Assembly (NCBI GenBank): GCA_000817115.1
Contig: JUEO01000008.1
Coordinates: forward strand, 1-49,719
Origin: a marine actinobacterium MedAcidi-G2B
GTDB lineage: Bacteria; Actinomycetota; Acidimicrobiia; Acidimicrobiales; MedAcidi-G1
Direction: 5' to 3'
DNA: 49,719 nt
Position numbers and translations under genes: made by a program. Below the pieces are notes generated by a model, which had not been told where the DNA came from, did not search any database, and was given only the letters and a program-made list of their open reading frames with translations. Shown here one piece after another: positions 32,582 through 41,353 of the stretch (position 1 is the first letter of the stretch; each line of letters begins with the position of its first letter).

Positions 32582-33457
32582 GTGAATTTCTCATTCCCGT
32601 CGCGTGACTCCCGAGCAGACAAAACTGTTCAGAGTAAATTACTTAAGGGCATGACTTATGAACTCATACCCCTAAAGAACGTCCACAATCAGGCTGCTTT
32701 TCTTCCAGAGAAATCGGTAATGTCCGTAACCTGTTCGCCAGCAAAAACTATCGACGACACACTTGACCTTTGCGAAATTTTTTCAGCAGAAGGACATGTC
32801 ACCATTCCTCATTTTGCTGCTCGCATGGTCGAAAGCGAAGAACACGTTGACCGAATAGTGCGCCGCATCAAAGAGCAGGGAATTCAAACTATTTTCATTG
32901 TTGGTGGTGATGCTGATCAGCGCGGACCATTTTACGATGCAGCAAGTTTTCTTCGATCACTTCTTGAGAGAAAACCAGACATAACTACTGTCGGAATAGG
33001 GTCTTATCCTGACGGCCATGCTGATATTCCTGATTCTTCGCTAGATGAGGCCTTGCTTGAAAAGCAGGAACTTATTCTTGCTGCTGGGTACGAAGGATAC
33101 ATCGCAACACAAATGTGTTTTGATGCCAACAAAATAGCTGAGTGGCTAGAAAAAAGAAGGAAGGCAGGAATTACTTTGCCATGTCATCTGGGAGTTCCTG
33201 GTGCTGTAGATACAAAGAAGCTGCTGTCAATTTCTTTACGTTTAGGTATTGGTCATTCAACTCGCTTTCTGAAAAAAAATCGGTCCACAGCTTTACGCCT
33301 TCTTTCGCCTGGAAAGTACGACCCAAACAAGTTATTAGCTCCACTATCCAACCAAGCTGAAGAGCTCGGAATTAGTGGAGTCCATTGTTTTACTTTCAAT
33401 TCAGTAGATACGACTGAGGAGTGGCGCAAAAAGGCTTTGAAGAAACTTTCTTCTTAA
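32582..33457 (+). CDS. metF: Methylenetetrahydrofolate reductase-like protein (MetF family)
   Basis: 291 residues from GTG with TTAGGAGTC upstream. TIM-barrel MTHFR features: MSVTCSPAKTIDDTLDLCE, HVTIPHFAARMVESEEHVDRIV (the strand-2 His region), TIFIVGGDADQRGPFYDA, VGIGSYPDGHADIPDS, FDANKIAEWLEK, and LPCHLGVPGAVDTKKLL. Divergent from E. coli MetF but with the usual length. In this operon it would run in the oxidative direction, methyl-THF to methylene-THF. The electron acceptor is not evident: no MetV or NAD-binding fusion is present. FolD, the next enzyme, is not in the window. Confidence 0.85.
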   Translation: MNFSFPSRDSRADKTVQSKLLKGMTYELIPLKNVHNQAAFLPEKSVMSVTCSPAKTIDDTLDLCEIFSAEGHVTIPHFAARMVESEEHVDRIVRRIKEQGIQTIFIVGGDADQRGPFYDAASFLRSLLERKPDITTVGIGSYPDGHADIPDSSLDEALLEKQELILAAGYEGYIATQMCFDANKIAEWLEKRRKAGITLPCHLGVPGAVDTKKLLSISLRLGIGHSTRFLKKNRSTALRLLSPGKYDPNKLLAPLSNQAEELGISGVHCFTFNSVDTTEEWRKKALKKLSS

Positions 33458-33502
33458 ACCCCGCTTAGCCTCCGAATTACTTCTAGTTATACGCTTAATG
33501 TC

Positions 33503-34726
33503 ATGACAGATCTAGATGCGGCCCCCACTTGGAATCCTTTTGATGAAGAGTTTGTTATCAATCCTTACCCAACTTACGCGCGACTCCGTAAGGAAGATCC
33601 AATTCATCGAACCGCAAATGGTCTTTTATTGGTTTCTCGGTACAACGACGCATTTCAAGTTCTTCGTGATCCAACGACTTCAATGCAGGGTCGACGCGAT
33701 GCCAGCACCTTACCAGAACACATGCAACCTTTGGCAGAAAGAAACCAAGGACGTGGACCGTCTCTGCTTGGTCTTGACCCACCAGACCACACTCGTCTTA
33801 GAGGTTTAGTTCAGCGTACTTTTACCCCACGATCCATTTCACGGATGCGCGAGCAAACAACAACCATCGTGAACGAATTACTTGACGAGCTAACAGAAGT
33901 TCAAGAGATAGATCTCATGAGCGAGTATGCATTTGTTATTCCCTTTGCGGTCATTCACCAAATGCTTGGCTTGCCAGATACTGATATGACAATGGTGAGA
34001 GAATGGTCTCAGGCTCTCAGCAAAACACTGGAACCGTTCTTGACGCCAGAAGAAGTTGCTGATGCTGTCTCAGGTGGGGTTCATATGGATCAGTACCTTG
34101 GTGATGCCATAGCCCATAAAAGAAAACACCCACAAGATGATCTTCTTACTGCACTTATTGAAGCCGAGGAAGAGGAAGACAGGCTTTCAGAAGATGAACT
34201 TCGTTCAATGACTGGTCTTTTATTTATTGCTGGGCATGAAACAACTGTCAATTTAATTGGGAACGGAACCCATGCACTGTTAAATAACCCAGACCAGCTA
34301 CAAGTAATCCGAGAAGACGAATCTGTGGATGGAACTATGGTTGATGAACTCCTTCGTTATGACAGTCCGGTACAAAATTCTGGAAGAACACTTACCCAAG
34401 AGACGATAGTTGGCGGAGTGGAAGTTGCTGCGGGAGAAACGATACTCACTTCTCTTGGCAGTGCAAATCATGACGAAATTTTCTGGGGCCCTACTGCCGG
34501 CGAGCTAGACGTTAAAAGAAAAGACGCCTCACGTCACCTTTCGTTCGGAAACGGCATCCATCACTGTTTAGGTGCGGCTTTAGCAAGAATGGAAGGAGAG
34601 ATTGCTGTCGCTAGTTTAGTTCGGCGTTTCCCTGATCTTGATTTCAATGGTGAACCAACTTATAACGGTCGAGTAATCCTCCGCGGTAGAGAAACTTTTC
34701 CAATTAATTTAGGTTCGCCTGCTTAA
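33503..34726 (+). CDS. Cytochrome P450
   Basis: 407 residues, soluble class I type. The I-helix oxygen motif AGHETT is at 243-248, the K-helix ExxR is in ELLRYDSPVQ (about 285), and the heme ligand is C355 in FGNGIHHCLGAALAR. Substrate-recognition segments are not informative. No ferredoxin or reductase gene is adjacent. It begins 45 bases after metF and could be cotranscribed, but lacks a strong ribosome site and may be an independent gene. Its 3' end overlaps the convergent MFS gene by 23 bases. An oxidative N- or O-demethylation role would fit the neighbourhood, but that is speculation. Confidence 0.93.
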   Translation: MTDLDAAPTWNPFDEEFVINPYPTYARLRKEDPIHRTANGLLLVSRYNDAFQVLRDPTTSMQGRRDASTLPEHMQPLAERNQGRGPSLLGLDPPDHTRLRGLVQRTFTPRSISRMREQTTTIVNELLDELTEVQEIDLMSEYAFVIPFAVIHQMLGLPDTDMTMVREWSQALSKTLEPFLTPEEVADAVSGGVHMDQYLGDAIAHKRKHPQDDLLTALIEAEEEEDRLSEDELRSMTGLLFIAGHETTVNLIGNGTHALLNNPDQLQVIREDESVDGTMVDELLRYDSPVQNSGRTLTQETIVGGVEVAAGETILTSLGSANHDEIFWGPTAGELDVKRKDASRHLSFGNGIHHCLGAALARMEGEIAVASLVRRFPDLDFNGEPTYNGRVILRGRETFPINLGSPA

Positions 34727-36131
34727 GCTCTTCCCGAGAAGGACAAGCGATTCTTGAGAAAAATGCTCCAGCGAAGAACGTGCATGCCATGAACGCCCAG
34801 GCGTAACGAAATGATTCAAGTTGGCCGCGGTTAGCAGTAGCTGATGCGATAGTTACAGCAATAGCAACTCCAGCAGCAAAACCGATTGAAGATCCAGTTC
34901 TAAGCGTTGCACTTGCACTCGCGAATCGATTTTCTGAAACGAGCTTTAGTCCCATGGAACTAAAGGTTGCGAATGAGCACGCTACCGCAATCCCAAGTAA
35001 CAAATGGGCGGGCAAAACTGAGACTAGATAATTACTCTCATTGCCTACAGTGAGTAAAAGCCATGAGATACTAAGTGTTCCTGAGATACCTCCGATAGTT
35101 ACAAGTGTCCGGTGTCCTACTTTGTCTGCAATTGAGCCAATCGGTCCTCCTAGGATTGCGGCGAGAGTGGGTCCAGCCACCACTCCGAAACCGGCTGCCA
35201 GAGGAGACCAGCCCCAAAGGTCTTGAAGTAAGAGTGTGTTAAAGAGAACAGTGGCAATGAAGGCTGTTGAGAAAAGAGTTTGCCCTACCGCAGCGGACCA
35301 AAAAGCGCGCAAACGAAATAGTTGAAGATCTAGCAGCGGGTAAGGATGTACGGAGGACCGGTAAACCAATAGACCTAACAGTAAAAGGCCTGCAATTAAA
35401 ATAAATATTGTCGTTAAGGAGGCATAACCCCATTCAGGTCCTTGAACAACACTTAACAAAATTAAAGCTATTCCAAGTGTTCCCGCTGGAACTCCAACAA
35501 GATCAAACCGCCGTTCTGCATTTGGATCTTTCGTTTCATTTACAAATCTCGGCGTGACAACAAAGATCACCAGTCCGATGGGTACGTTAACGAAAAAGAT
35601 CCAGCGCCAATTAAGCAAATCAAGCAAAATTGCCCCCATAGTGGGGCCAACTGCTGCACCAAGGGCGGCTGATGCCCCCCATATTCCAATCACAGTTGAA
35701 TGCCGTGATGCAGGAAATTCTGGCAAAATCATTGAAATAGAAGCAGGGCTCAAAATTGAGGAACCAATACCTTGTAGGACGCGTGCTGCTATTAAGAATC
35801 CAGGGGTAGGAGCGATTCCAGAAAGGAACGACCCAAGCATAAAGACAGCAACTCCAATTAGGAAGAACTTTCTTCGTCCGCGCTGATCGGCTAAGCGTCC
35901 AGAAATAAGGAGAAAAGCGCCTATCGCCACTGAGTAACCGGACAGAACCCAGGAGAGACCAGCAGCTGAAGCACCTAAATCTTTTTTAATTGATGGGAAA
36001 GCAACATTGACAATTGAGACATCAATAACTGTTAGTAGAGCTGCAAGCGTAGCAACGCTTAAAGCAAGCCAAGCTCTGCGGTCCACATGGTCAGAAGATA
36101 CCGAATCTTCTTCTTGTGGGGTTTCCTGCAT
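34704..36131 (-). CDS. MFS transporter, DHA2 (EmrB/QacA-like, 14 TM)
   Basis: 475 residues with 14 predicted membrane segments. Motif A is present between TM2 and TM3 (GRLADQRGRRKFFLIG), motif B in RVLQGIGSSILSPASI, and motif C in GAALGAAVGPTMGAILLD, the antiporter signature. Proton-driven export of hydrophobic or cationic compounds is typical; the substrate is unknown. The N-terminal 17 residues are acidic and cytoplasmic. The 3' end overlaps the convergent P450 gene, an arrangement often seen when an enzyme and an exporter share a small-molecule context, but they are in opposite orientation and need not be related. Confidence 0.9.
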   Translation of the reverse strand: MQETPQEEDSVSSDHVDRRAWLALSVATLAALLTVIDVSIVNVAFPSIKKDLGASAAGLSWVLSGYSVAIGAFLLISGRLADQRGRRKFFLIGVAVFMLGSFLSGIAPTPGFLIAARVLQGIGSSILSPASISMILPEFPASRHSTVIGIWGASAALGAAVGPTMGAILLDLLNWRWIFFVNVPIGLVIFVVTPRFVNETKDPNAERRFDLVGVPAGTLGIALILLSVVQGPEWGYASLTTIFILIAGLLLLGLLVYRSSVHPYPLLDLQLFRLRAFWSAAVGQTLFSTAFIATVLFNTLLLQDLWGWSPLAAGFGVVAGPTLAAILGGPIGSIADKVGHRTLVTIGGISGTLSISWLLLTVGNESNYLVSVLPAHLLLGIAVACSFATFSSMGLKLVSENRFASASATLRTGSSIGFAAGVAIAVTIASATANRGQLESFRYAWAFMACTFFAGAFFSRIACPSREELKQANLN

Positions 36132-36174
36132 CTGAAGAGACTAGGCGCTAATAGTTGAAATCGGCGAGATGGGG

Positions 36175-36777
36175 TTATCGACGATAAATAAACCGTCCGG
36201 TTGATTCCGGCCATCCTGCCCAAACTCGATGTTTGAAAAATTGGTAAGCGGGTCCAACTCCGAAAGTAAAAATAATGGTTCCTAATCCATATGATCCGCC
36301 AAGTAAAACTCCGCCTACAAATGCAACAGATTCCGTTAATGTTCTTGCTTTTCCGATCCCGTGTCCCCGTTCAATCAGTGCGGTCATTAATCCATCTCTC
36401 GGTCCGACTCCTAGCCCTGCGCCAAGGTAGAGCATTGAACCGAATCCAACCACAATTGGGGAAGCGATTGCCAGTAGTAATCGAATACCGAATAATTCAG
36501 GTGTTTTTGCGAATCCCATAATGAGGTCCAGCACTAATCCAATAATTATTACATTTAATATTGTCGCTGGGCCTAAGGGCTGGCGGAGAAAAACTAGAAA
36601 AACTAGTAATAACACCCCTATAGAAATGATGATAGTTCCAGGTGAACGATTTAAATGATTAGCTAAGCCATCGTGGAAAACGTCCCAAGGACCTACTCCT
36701 AAATCTGCCAAAAATAGTAAAGCGAGCCCGCATCCAAAAATTACGAGCCCGCTCACCATCGCAGCTGTCCTCTTCAT
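36175..36777 (-). CDS. YczE/YyaS-type integral membrane protein
   Basis: 200 residues, five to six hydrophobic segments. The two internal repeats are marked by LADLGVGPWDVFHDGLANHL and LGAGLGVGPRDGLMTALIER, the duplicated G-V-G-P-x-D signature of the YczE family. The ribosome site AAGGAGAAACT precedes the ATG. The family's biochemical role is unknown; B. subtilis YczE affects a lipopeptide synthetase. It lies 43 bases upstream of the MFS gene in the same direction, so the pair may form an operon. A strong hairpin at 36833-36865 separates it from the pyrimidine operon. Confidence 0.8.
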   Translation of the reverse strand: MKRTAAMVSGLVIFGCGLALLFLADLGVGPWDVFHDGLANHLNRSPGTIIISIGVLLLVFLVFLRQPLGPATILNVIIIGLVLDLIMGFAKTPELFGIRLLLAIASPIVVGFGSMLYLGAGLGVGPRDGLMTALIERGHGIGKARTLTESVAFVGGVLLGGSYGLGTIIFTFGVGPAYQFFKHRVWAGWPESTGRFIYRR

Positions 36778-36832
36778 AGTTTCTCCTTGAGGGCGAAACT
36801 TCTGAATGAAGCGAACAGCATTATGTGAACCT

Positions 36833-36865
36833 ATAGGGCGGTCAGTTAAAAACTGACCGCCCTAT
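36833..36865 (-). terminator. Strong hairpin closing the pyrimidine-catabolism operon
   Basis: ATAGGGCGGTCAGTT and AACTGACCGCCCTAT form a perfect 15-bp stem with a 3-base loop, 13 bases after the stop of the binding-protein gene. GC-rich in the middle, so very stable. No long U-tract follows on the minus strand, but the T-rich loop and position make termination or 3'-end protection the likely job. Confidence 0.75.
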
Positions 36866-36877
36866 TAGTAAAGATGA

Positions 36878-38002
36878 CTATTCGCCACCTTCGTTTAATG
36901 TCACAGTAGCTCTGGTCCAATCGCTGCCTGTGGTGCTAATGCCTTTATCGTCAAGAATGTCGTTTGCTGCTTCGGCATACTCATTGGTATAAGCATCTTC
37001 TGCTGGCGCTGCTTCAAGGTCGCCATGGTTAGTGACTACGTCAATGGTTTGTGCCCAAACATCAGCGTTAATCATTCCTACTCCATCTTCAGATGGCCAG
37101 ATAAGTGCATTAATTTCATTCATCTGCCAAGTCTGATGTGATGCTCCAAGTGCGGAACCATTATTCAATACATGTTCAACACATTCATCTGAATGGTCTC
37201 TACAATGCGCCCAGCCTTCGAGAGAAGCAGCAACAAACCGTGTCGTTATATCTTGATACGCCTCATCACTTGCTAATTTGTTTCCATCGGCCCAGATTGC
37301 ATCTTGAAGCATTGCTACTCCAACATCATTCCAGTTAATAACTGTCATGTCATCGGCGGTATATAGTTCGCCCGTATCAGGGTTTATTGCTTCTAATACC
37401 TGTGCATACTCGTTGTAAATCATGGCCTGAACCGCATCCATTTCGCCTCCAAGCAAGCCCAACATGTCAAATCCTTGTTGCACTAAGTTGAAGTCAGAGG
37501 TTTCATCAAGACCTGCTTGTCTAGCGCCGGCAAGAAGTTCAAACTCGTTGCCCCAGCCCCAGTTACCAACTGTTTTCCCAGCTAAATCAGCTGGTTCATT
37601 AATACCTGAATCTGCCCAGGAAACTTGAAGCGTTCCTGAACGCTGAAATACTTGAGCTACGTTCATTAAGTTCATACCCTGCTCATTAGCGACAAGAACT
37701 TTAGGAACCCAGGAAATAGCAAAATCTGCTGCTCCACTATCAAGTTGCTGCATAGGTGAGATGTCTACGCCACCTTCCACGATGGTTACATCAAGACAAT
37801 AGTTGTCGTAGATGCCTCCATCTTCTGCTGCGTAGTAGCCAGCAAACTGCGCTTGGGCAAACCATTGCAATTGCAATGACACGCTGTCAACAGAGTCACA
37901 GTCCCCTGTACCAACTGATGCTTCGTCAGAACCACAGCTGGTCATGAATAGTGTTACTGCTGTCAACAACGCAAAAGCCTGCATTGTTTTTTTCAGTTTC
38001 AT
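36878..38002 (-). CDS. NMT1/THI5-type ABC importer substrate-binding lipoprotein
   Basis: 374 residues, with AAGGAGAAACA before the ATG. A signal peptide with lipobox MTS-C23 gives a membrane-anchored lipoprotein. The mature part has the NMT1 features SLQLQWFAQAQFAGYYAAEDGGIY, GGVDISPMQQLDSGAADFAISWVPK and the hinge region EPADLAGKTVGNWG. The family binds pyrimidine-like ligands (ThiY, formylaminopyrimidine) or riboflavin. Here, last in an operon for dihydropyrimidine breakdown, a nucleobase or hydantoin-like ligand is likely (inference). Aromatic residues (W48, Y57, Y58, W99) could line the pocket. It is placed after the two permeases and the ATPase. Confidence 0.88.
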   Translation of the reverse strand: MKLKKTMQAFALLTAVTLFMTSCGSDEASVGTGDCDSVDSVSLQLQWFAQAQFAGYYAAEDGGIYDNYCLDVTIVEGGVDISPMQQLDSGAADFAISWVPKVLVANEQGMNLMNVAQVFQRSGTLQVSWADSGINEPADLAGKTVGNWGWGNEFELLAGARQAGLDETSDFNLVQQGFDMLGLLGGEMDAVQAMIYNEYAQVLEAINPDTGELYTADDMTVINWNDVGVAMLQDAIWADGNKLASDEAYQDITTRFVAASLEGWAHCRDHSDECVEHVLNNGSALGASHQTWQMNEINALIWPSEDGVGMINADVWAQTIDVVTNHGDLEAAPAEDAYTNEYAEAANDILDDKGISTTGSDWTRATVTLNEGGE

Positions 38003-38011
38003 TGTTTCTCC

Positions 38012-38812
38012 TTATTTTTTTGTTGTTTCTTCAAGTTGTACCGCCGACTTCCACGGCGTACTTACCCTCTCTATGAGAAGTGCTCCTATGAACAGTGATA
38101 GCCCAAAAGCAGACGCTACTGCAATAGCGGCCCATGCAACGTCATAACGAGCCAATCCTGCATTAGATGTAATGACATTGCCAACTCGGTCTTGAGGACC
38201 GCCAAAATATTCTGCAACAATGGCAGCGATAACAGACAATGGAGCTACCAAGCGGAGAGCGTTGGCAAAAAATGGCAACGCGTTGGGTATACGGACTTCT
38301 CTAAGAATTGTCCAGTCCCCTGCCGCATAGGATCTCATAAGCTCAATCTCGTTAACATGCACTTCAGTTAGTCCCTTTGCTGTATTTATGAACACCGGGA
38401 AAAAGACTACTGTTGCGACTACTAATTGATTACTAACTGAACCTGTTACTCCGAACCATGCATTGAAAATCGGTGCTAATGCAACAATCGGTGTCGCATT
38501 TACAGCCACAGCTAATGGGGTAAGTCCTTCATTTAAAAATCTAAACAAAGTAGCAAAGAAAGCAAAAAGAACCCCCGCAAATATTCCAATCGCCAGGCCT
38601 CCCAAAGAAATCTTTCCTGTTTCCCAACCAGCATGACGCAAAACTTCCCAGTTCTCTCGTAACTCACCCCAAATAGATGAAGGTTTAGGTAAAAGAAATT
38701 CTCTTATTTCAAAAAGAATAACCGCACCTTCCCAAAGCGCGAGGATCCCAATGCCAACAGCTATTGGCGGCCAAAGCACTGACACCCGGCTTTTGAAAGT
38801 ATTCAGATTCAC
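38012..38812 (-). CDS. ABC importer permease (SsuC/ThiX-like), first of two
   Basis: 266 residues, about six membrane segments, BPD_transp_1 fold. The EAA loop is visible as ELMRSYAAGDWTILREVRIPNALPFFANALR, the site that contacts the ATPase. It overlaps the ATPase gene by 4 bases. Only distantly similar to the second permease at 39588-40454, so the transporter pore is probably a heterodimer, unlike most NMT1-type systems, which use one permease. Inner membrane. Confidence 0.88.
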   Translation of the reverse strand: MNLNTFKSRVSVLWPPIAVGIGILALWEGAVILFEIREFLLPKPSSIWGELRENWEVLRHAGWETGKISLGGLAIGIFAGVLFAFFATLFRFLNEGLTPLAVAVNATPIVALAPIFNAWFGVTGSVSNQLVVATVVFFPVFINTAKGLTEVHVNEIELMRSYAAGDWTILREVRIPNALPFFANALRLVAPLSVIAAIVAEYFGGPQDRVGNVITSNAGLARYDVAWAAIAVASAFGLSLFIGALLIERVSTPWKSAVQLEETTKK

Positions 38813-39591
38813 TCTTGTTCCTCTACAGCGCGAAGTGCTTCCCGAATCTCAGTGGCAGCTCCAAAGAAACTTGGATCTTCCCGAGTACTCTCAGTCCTCT
38901 GACCTAAATCAACATCTATAACCGAATGGACCCGTCCAGGACGTGGAGAAAGAACGACTACACGGTTTGAAAGAAAAGCGGCTTCGGGTATTGAGTGAGT
39001 TACAAAAACCACCGTTGTACCGGTTTCTTCCCATATCCGCAATAACTCAATCTGCATATGCTCACGAGTCATCTCATCGAGAGCACCAAATGGCTCATCC
39101 ATAAGAAGTAGTTTCGGTTTAAACGACAGAGCTCTCGCAATAGAAACTCTTTGCTGCATGCCCCCAGATAGTTGACGCGGATAATAACCCCCAAAATCTG
39201 GAAGTTTTACCAAATCAAGCATTTCTTGAGACCGAGTAGCTCGATCAGATTTAGACCAGCCATGTAATTCAAGGGGTAGTTCAATATTGGCAGCGACTCG
39301 ACGCCAATCAAACAAGCCTGCGTGCTGAAATACCATGCCATAGTCTTGATCTATTCGAGCTTGATGAGCAGATTTACCAAATACTTCAACTGATCCTTGC
39401 GTGGGTTCAAGAAGATCCCCGATAAGACGCAGCAATGTTGACTTACCACATCCAGAAGGGCCAATTAAAGAAACAAATTCTCCTTCTTTTATATCAAGAT
39501 TAATATTTGACAAAGCGATAACTTCATCGTCACGCTCCTCGTTGAAAACTTTGTCAACATCGCTGATCCTTATTGCATTCTTTTCACTCAT
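38809..39591 (-). CDS. ABC importer ATPase (SsuB/TauB/ThiZ-like)
   Basis: 260 residues. Walker A GPSGCGKST at 44-52, signature LSGGMQQR at 141-148, Walker B LLLMDEPFGALDE at about 161-173, H-loop FVTHSIPEAAFLSNRVVVLS. The PFGALDEMTRE segment is typical of nitrate/sulfonate/taurine (NitT/TauT) importers, which carry NMT1-family binding proteins. It overlaps both flanking permease genes by 4 bases, so all three are translationally coupled. Drives uptake in the cytoplasm-facing motor position. Confidence 0.93.
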   Translation of the reverse strand: MSEKNAIRISDVDKVFNEERDDEVIALSNINLDIKEGEFVSLIGPSGCGKSTLLRLIGDLLEPTQGSVEVFGKSAHQARIDQDYGMVFQHAGLFDWRRVAANIELPLELHGWSKSDRATRSQEMLDLVKLPDFGGYYPRQLSGGMQQRVSIARALSFKPKLLLMDEPFGALDEMTREHMQIELLRIWEETGTTVVFVTHSIPEAAFLSNRVVVLSPRPGRVHSVIDVDLGQRTESTREDPSFFGAATEIREALRAVEEQE

Positions 39592-40454
39592 GAAACAACC
39601 TCTCTTGTGCGCCGCATAAAGAAACGTTCTGCTAAATTGATCATCCCAAACACCGAAAGCCCTAAGAAAGCTGCCCCAATAACCGAGGCATAGAGTCTTT
39701 CTGGGAAGATGGCATATCGAAGGGCGTACTCAAGAATTGCTCTACCTAGTCCTGTTTTTCTACCAATAGATATCTCTCCGACTATGGCCCCAACGACGCT
39801 TAACGAGCCGGCAAGTTTCAATGCGGGAAATAGGTATGGTCGAGCAGCAGGAAGTCGCAATTTAAACAAAGTTGTCCTCCAGGACGCCGCATACGAGTGC
39901 ATTAACTCAACGTGGGCTGCGTCGGGTGACTGCAAGCCGCGAAGTCCACTTACCGCTACAGGAAAAAAAGTGAGATAAGTGGAAATAAGCGAAATACTAA
40001 ATAAGTCAGGCAGACCTTGATTCCTTCCCCAAGTCACTACAACAGGGGCTAATGCTATTAAGGGAATGGTTTGAGAAACATTGATCCAAGGCAGCAGTCC
40101 CCGTTCTGAAACTTTCCACCGCGACATGAAAACAGCTAAACCCATACCTATTGTTAACCCTAAAATAAAACCAATAGCGGCTTCTTGAAAAGTGAACCAC
40201 GCTTTCTTTAATAGAAACGCGTACATTGGCATGCTGCTTCGCCCATCACGAATTTCTGCTGTCAGCTCTCCAACCACGTCTACGAAATGCGGCATGATCG
40301 TGTCGTTCGTCGCTATCGGTAAACCAAAGTTTGTTCCTGGCCACAGGTCATCAGTTTGTTGACCCATCCATTTGTATCCCTCCCATAAGAGGACAAGAAA
40401 AAAAATGACAAAACTAACAGTGAAAAAAACTCGAGTCACTTTTGATGATTTCAT
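39588..40454 (-). CDS. ABC importer permease (SsuC/ThiX-like), second of two
   Basis: 288 residues. One N-terminal membrane anchor (residues 8-25), an external loop of about 60 residues, then the five-helix BPD_transp_1 core. EAA loop: ELMHSYAASWRTTLFKLRLPAARPYLFPALK. IVGEISIGRKTGLGRAILEYALRYAI marks the NitT/TauT group. Paired with the permease at 38012-38812. It starts 8 bases after the dehydrogenase gene of the same operon, which ties transport to the catabolic genes. Confidence 0.88.
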   Translation of the reverse strand: MKSSKVTRVFFTVSFVIFFLVLLWEGYKWMGQQTDDLWPGTNFGLPIATNDTIMPHFVDVVGELTAEIRDGRSSMPMYAFLLKKAWFTFQEAAIGFILGLTIGMGLAVFMSRWKVSERGLLPWINVSQTIPLIALAPVVVTWGRNQGLPDLFSISLISTYLTFFPVAVSGLRGLQSPDAAHVELMHSYAASWRTTLFKLRLPAARPYLFPALKLAGSLSVVGAIVGEISIGRKTGLGRAILEYALRYAIFPERLYASVIGAAFLGLSVFGMINLAERFFMRRTREVVS

Positions 40455-40462
40455 CGCTATCT

Positions 40463-41353
40463 CTAATTGTCCTTCTTCTTGTTATCAGGAACTGCGAATC
40501 CACGTTGCCGCTCCATCAAGCTGCACCAATCCCAATTGGCGCCTCCCATAGATTCAACGTCTGCAAGGAACTGGCTGACAAGAGCTGTGACTGGAAGTGA
40601 GATATTCATTGCTGCTGCTTCTTCTAAAACGAGACCCACATCTTTACGCATCAGAACTGTTGAGAATCCGTAGTCGTACTCACCTGCAAACATTTTGTCA
40701 GCTCGATTTTCCATCTGCCACGATGTTGATGACCCTTGCAACATTGCTTCAATGACATTTTCTACATCTAATCCCGCTCTGCTAGCAAAATCTAAACCTT
40801 CAGCTAGAGCTTGACAAAGCCCAACAACGCAAATCTGATTTGTCATTTTCGTTAGTTGACCTGCCCCTAATTCCCCCATTAGTCGAACCTGCCCAGAGTA
40901 AAGATCAATAATTGGTTCCGCTCGAGAGAATGCTTCACTATCTCCACCAGCCATAACAGAAATTGTTCCGTTTTCTGCTCCAACTACTCCACCAGAAACT
41001 GGGGCATCAAGAAAATAGGCTCCAACCGCGTTCAACCTTGTTCCTATGTCCCTTGCTGCTTGAGCTGAGGTTGTTGAGTGGTCTATCCAAACTCCATTTT
41101 TAGCAATCGATGGTATGACTTCTTCTGCTACAGCTAGGAGCTCACGATCTGCTGGGAGAGAGGTCACGATGAAATCAGAATCTTTTGTTGCCGAAGCCAC
41201 TGACTCTTTAACAGTCCCCTCATGGTCTGTTGCCCACTTTTTCCCAGTTTCAGATTGAACGTCGTAAACCACTACTTCGTGGGCGTTACTTCTAGAAAGG
41301 TGGGCTGCCATGTGCCAGCCCATACGGCCTAACCCGATACAAGCGATTTTCAT
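40463..41353 (-). CDS. Beta-hydroxyacid dehydrogenase (3-hydroxyisobutyrate dehydrogenase family)
   Basis: 296 residues. NAD(P)-binding GLGRMGWHMA at 7-16, substrate motif DAPVSGG at 117-123, catalytic K169 in GQLTKMTNQ, and the C-terminal helical domain with VLMRKDVGLVLE. Family reactions include 3-hydroxyisobutyrate, 3-hydroxypropionate, tartronate semialdehyde and serine oxidation. In an operon leading from beta-alanine or beta-aminoisobutyrate to (methyl)malonate semialdehyde, a 3-hydroxypropionate/3-hydroxyisobutyrate link is plausible. It overlaps the AA_synth gene by 4 bases. Confidence 0.87.
   Translation of the reverse strand: MKIACIGLGRMGWHMAAHLSRSNAHEVVVYDVQSETGKKWATDHEGTVKESVASATKDSDFIVTSLPADRELLAVAEEVIPSIAKNGVWIDHSTTSAQAARDIGTRLNAVGAYFLDAPVSGGVVGAENGTISVMAGGDSEAFSRAEPIIDLYSGQVRLMGELGAGQLTKMTNQICVVGLCQALAEGLDFASRAGLDVENVIEAMLQGSSTSWQMENRADKMFAGEYDYGFSTVLMRKDVGLVLEEAAAMNISLPVTALVSQFLADVESMGGANWDWCSLMERQRGFAVPDNKKKDN

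Noticed and set aside
33503-36131. P450 and MFS gene as a resistance or natural-product cassette
   Set aside because: They are convergent, not co-transcribed, and no biosynthetic gene accompanies them. The 23-base 3' overlap alone is no functional evidence.
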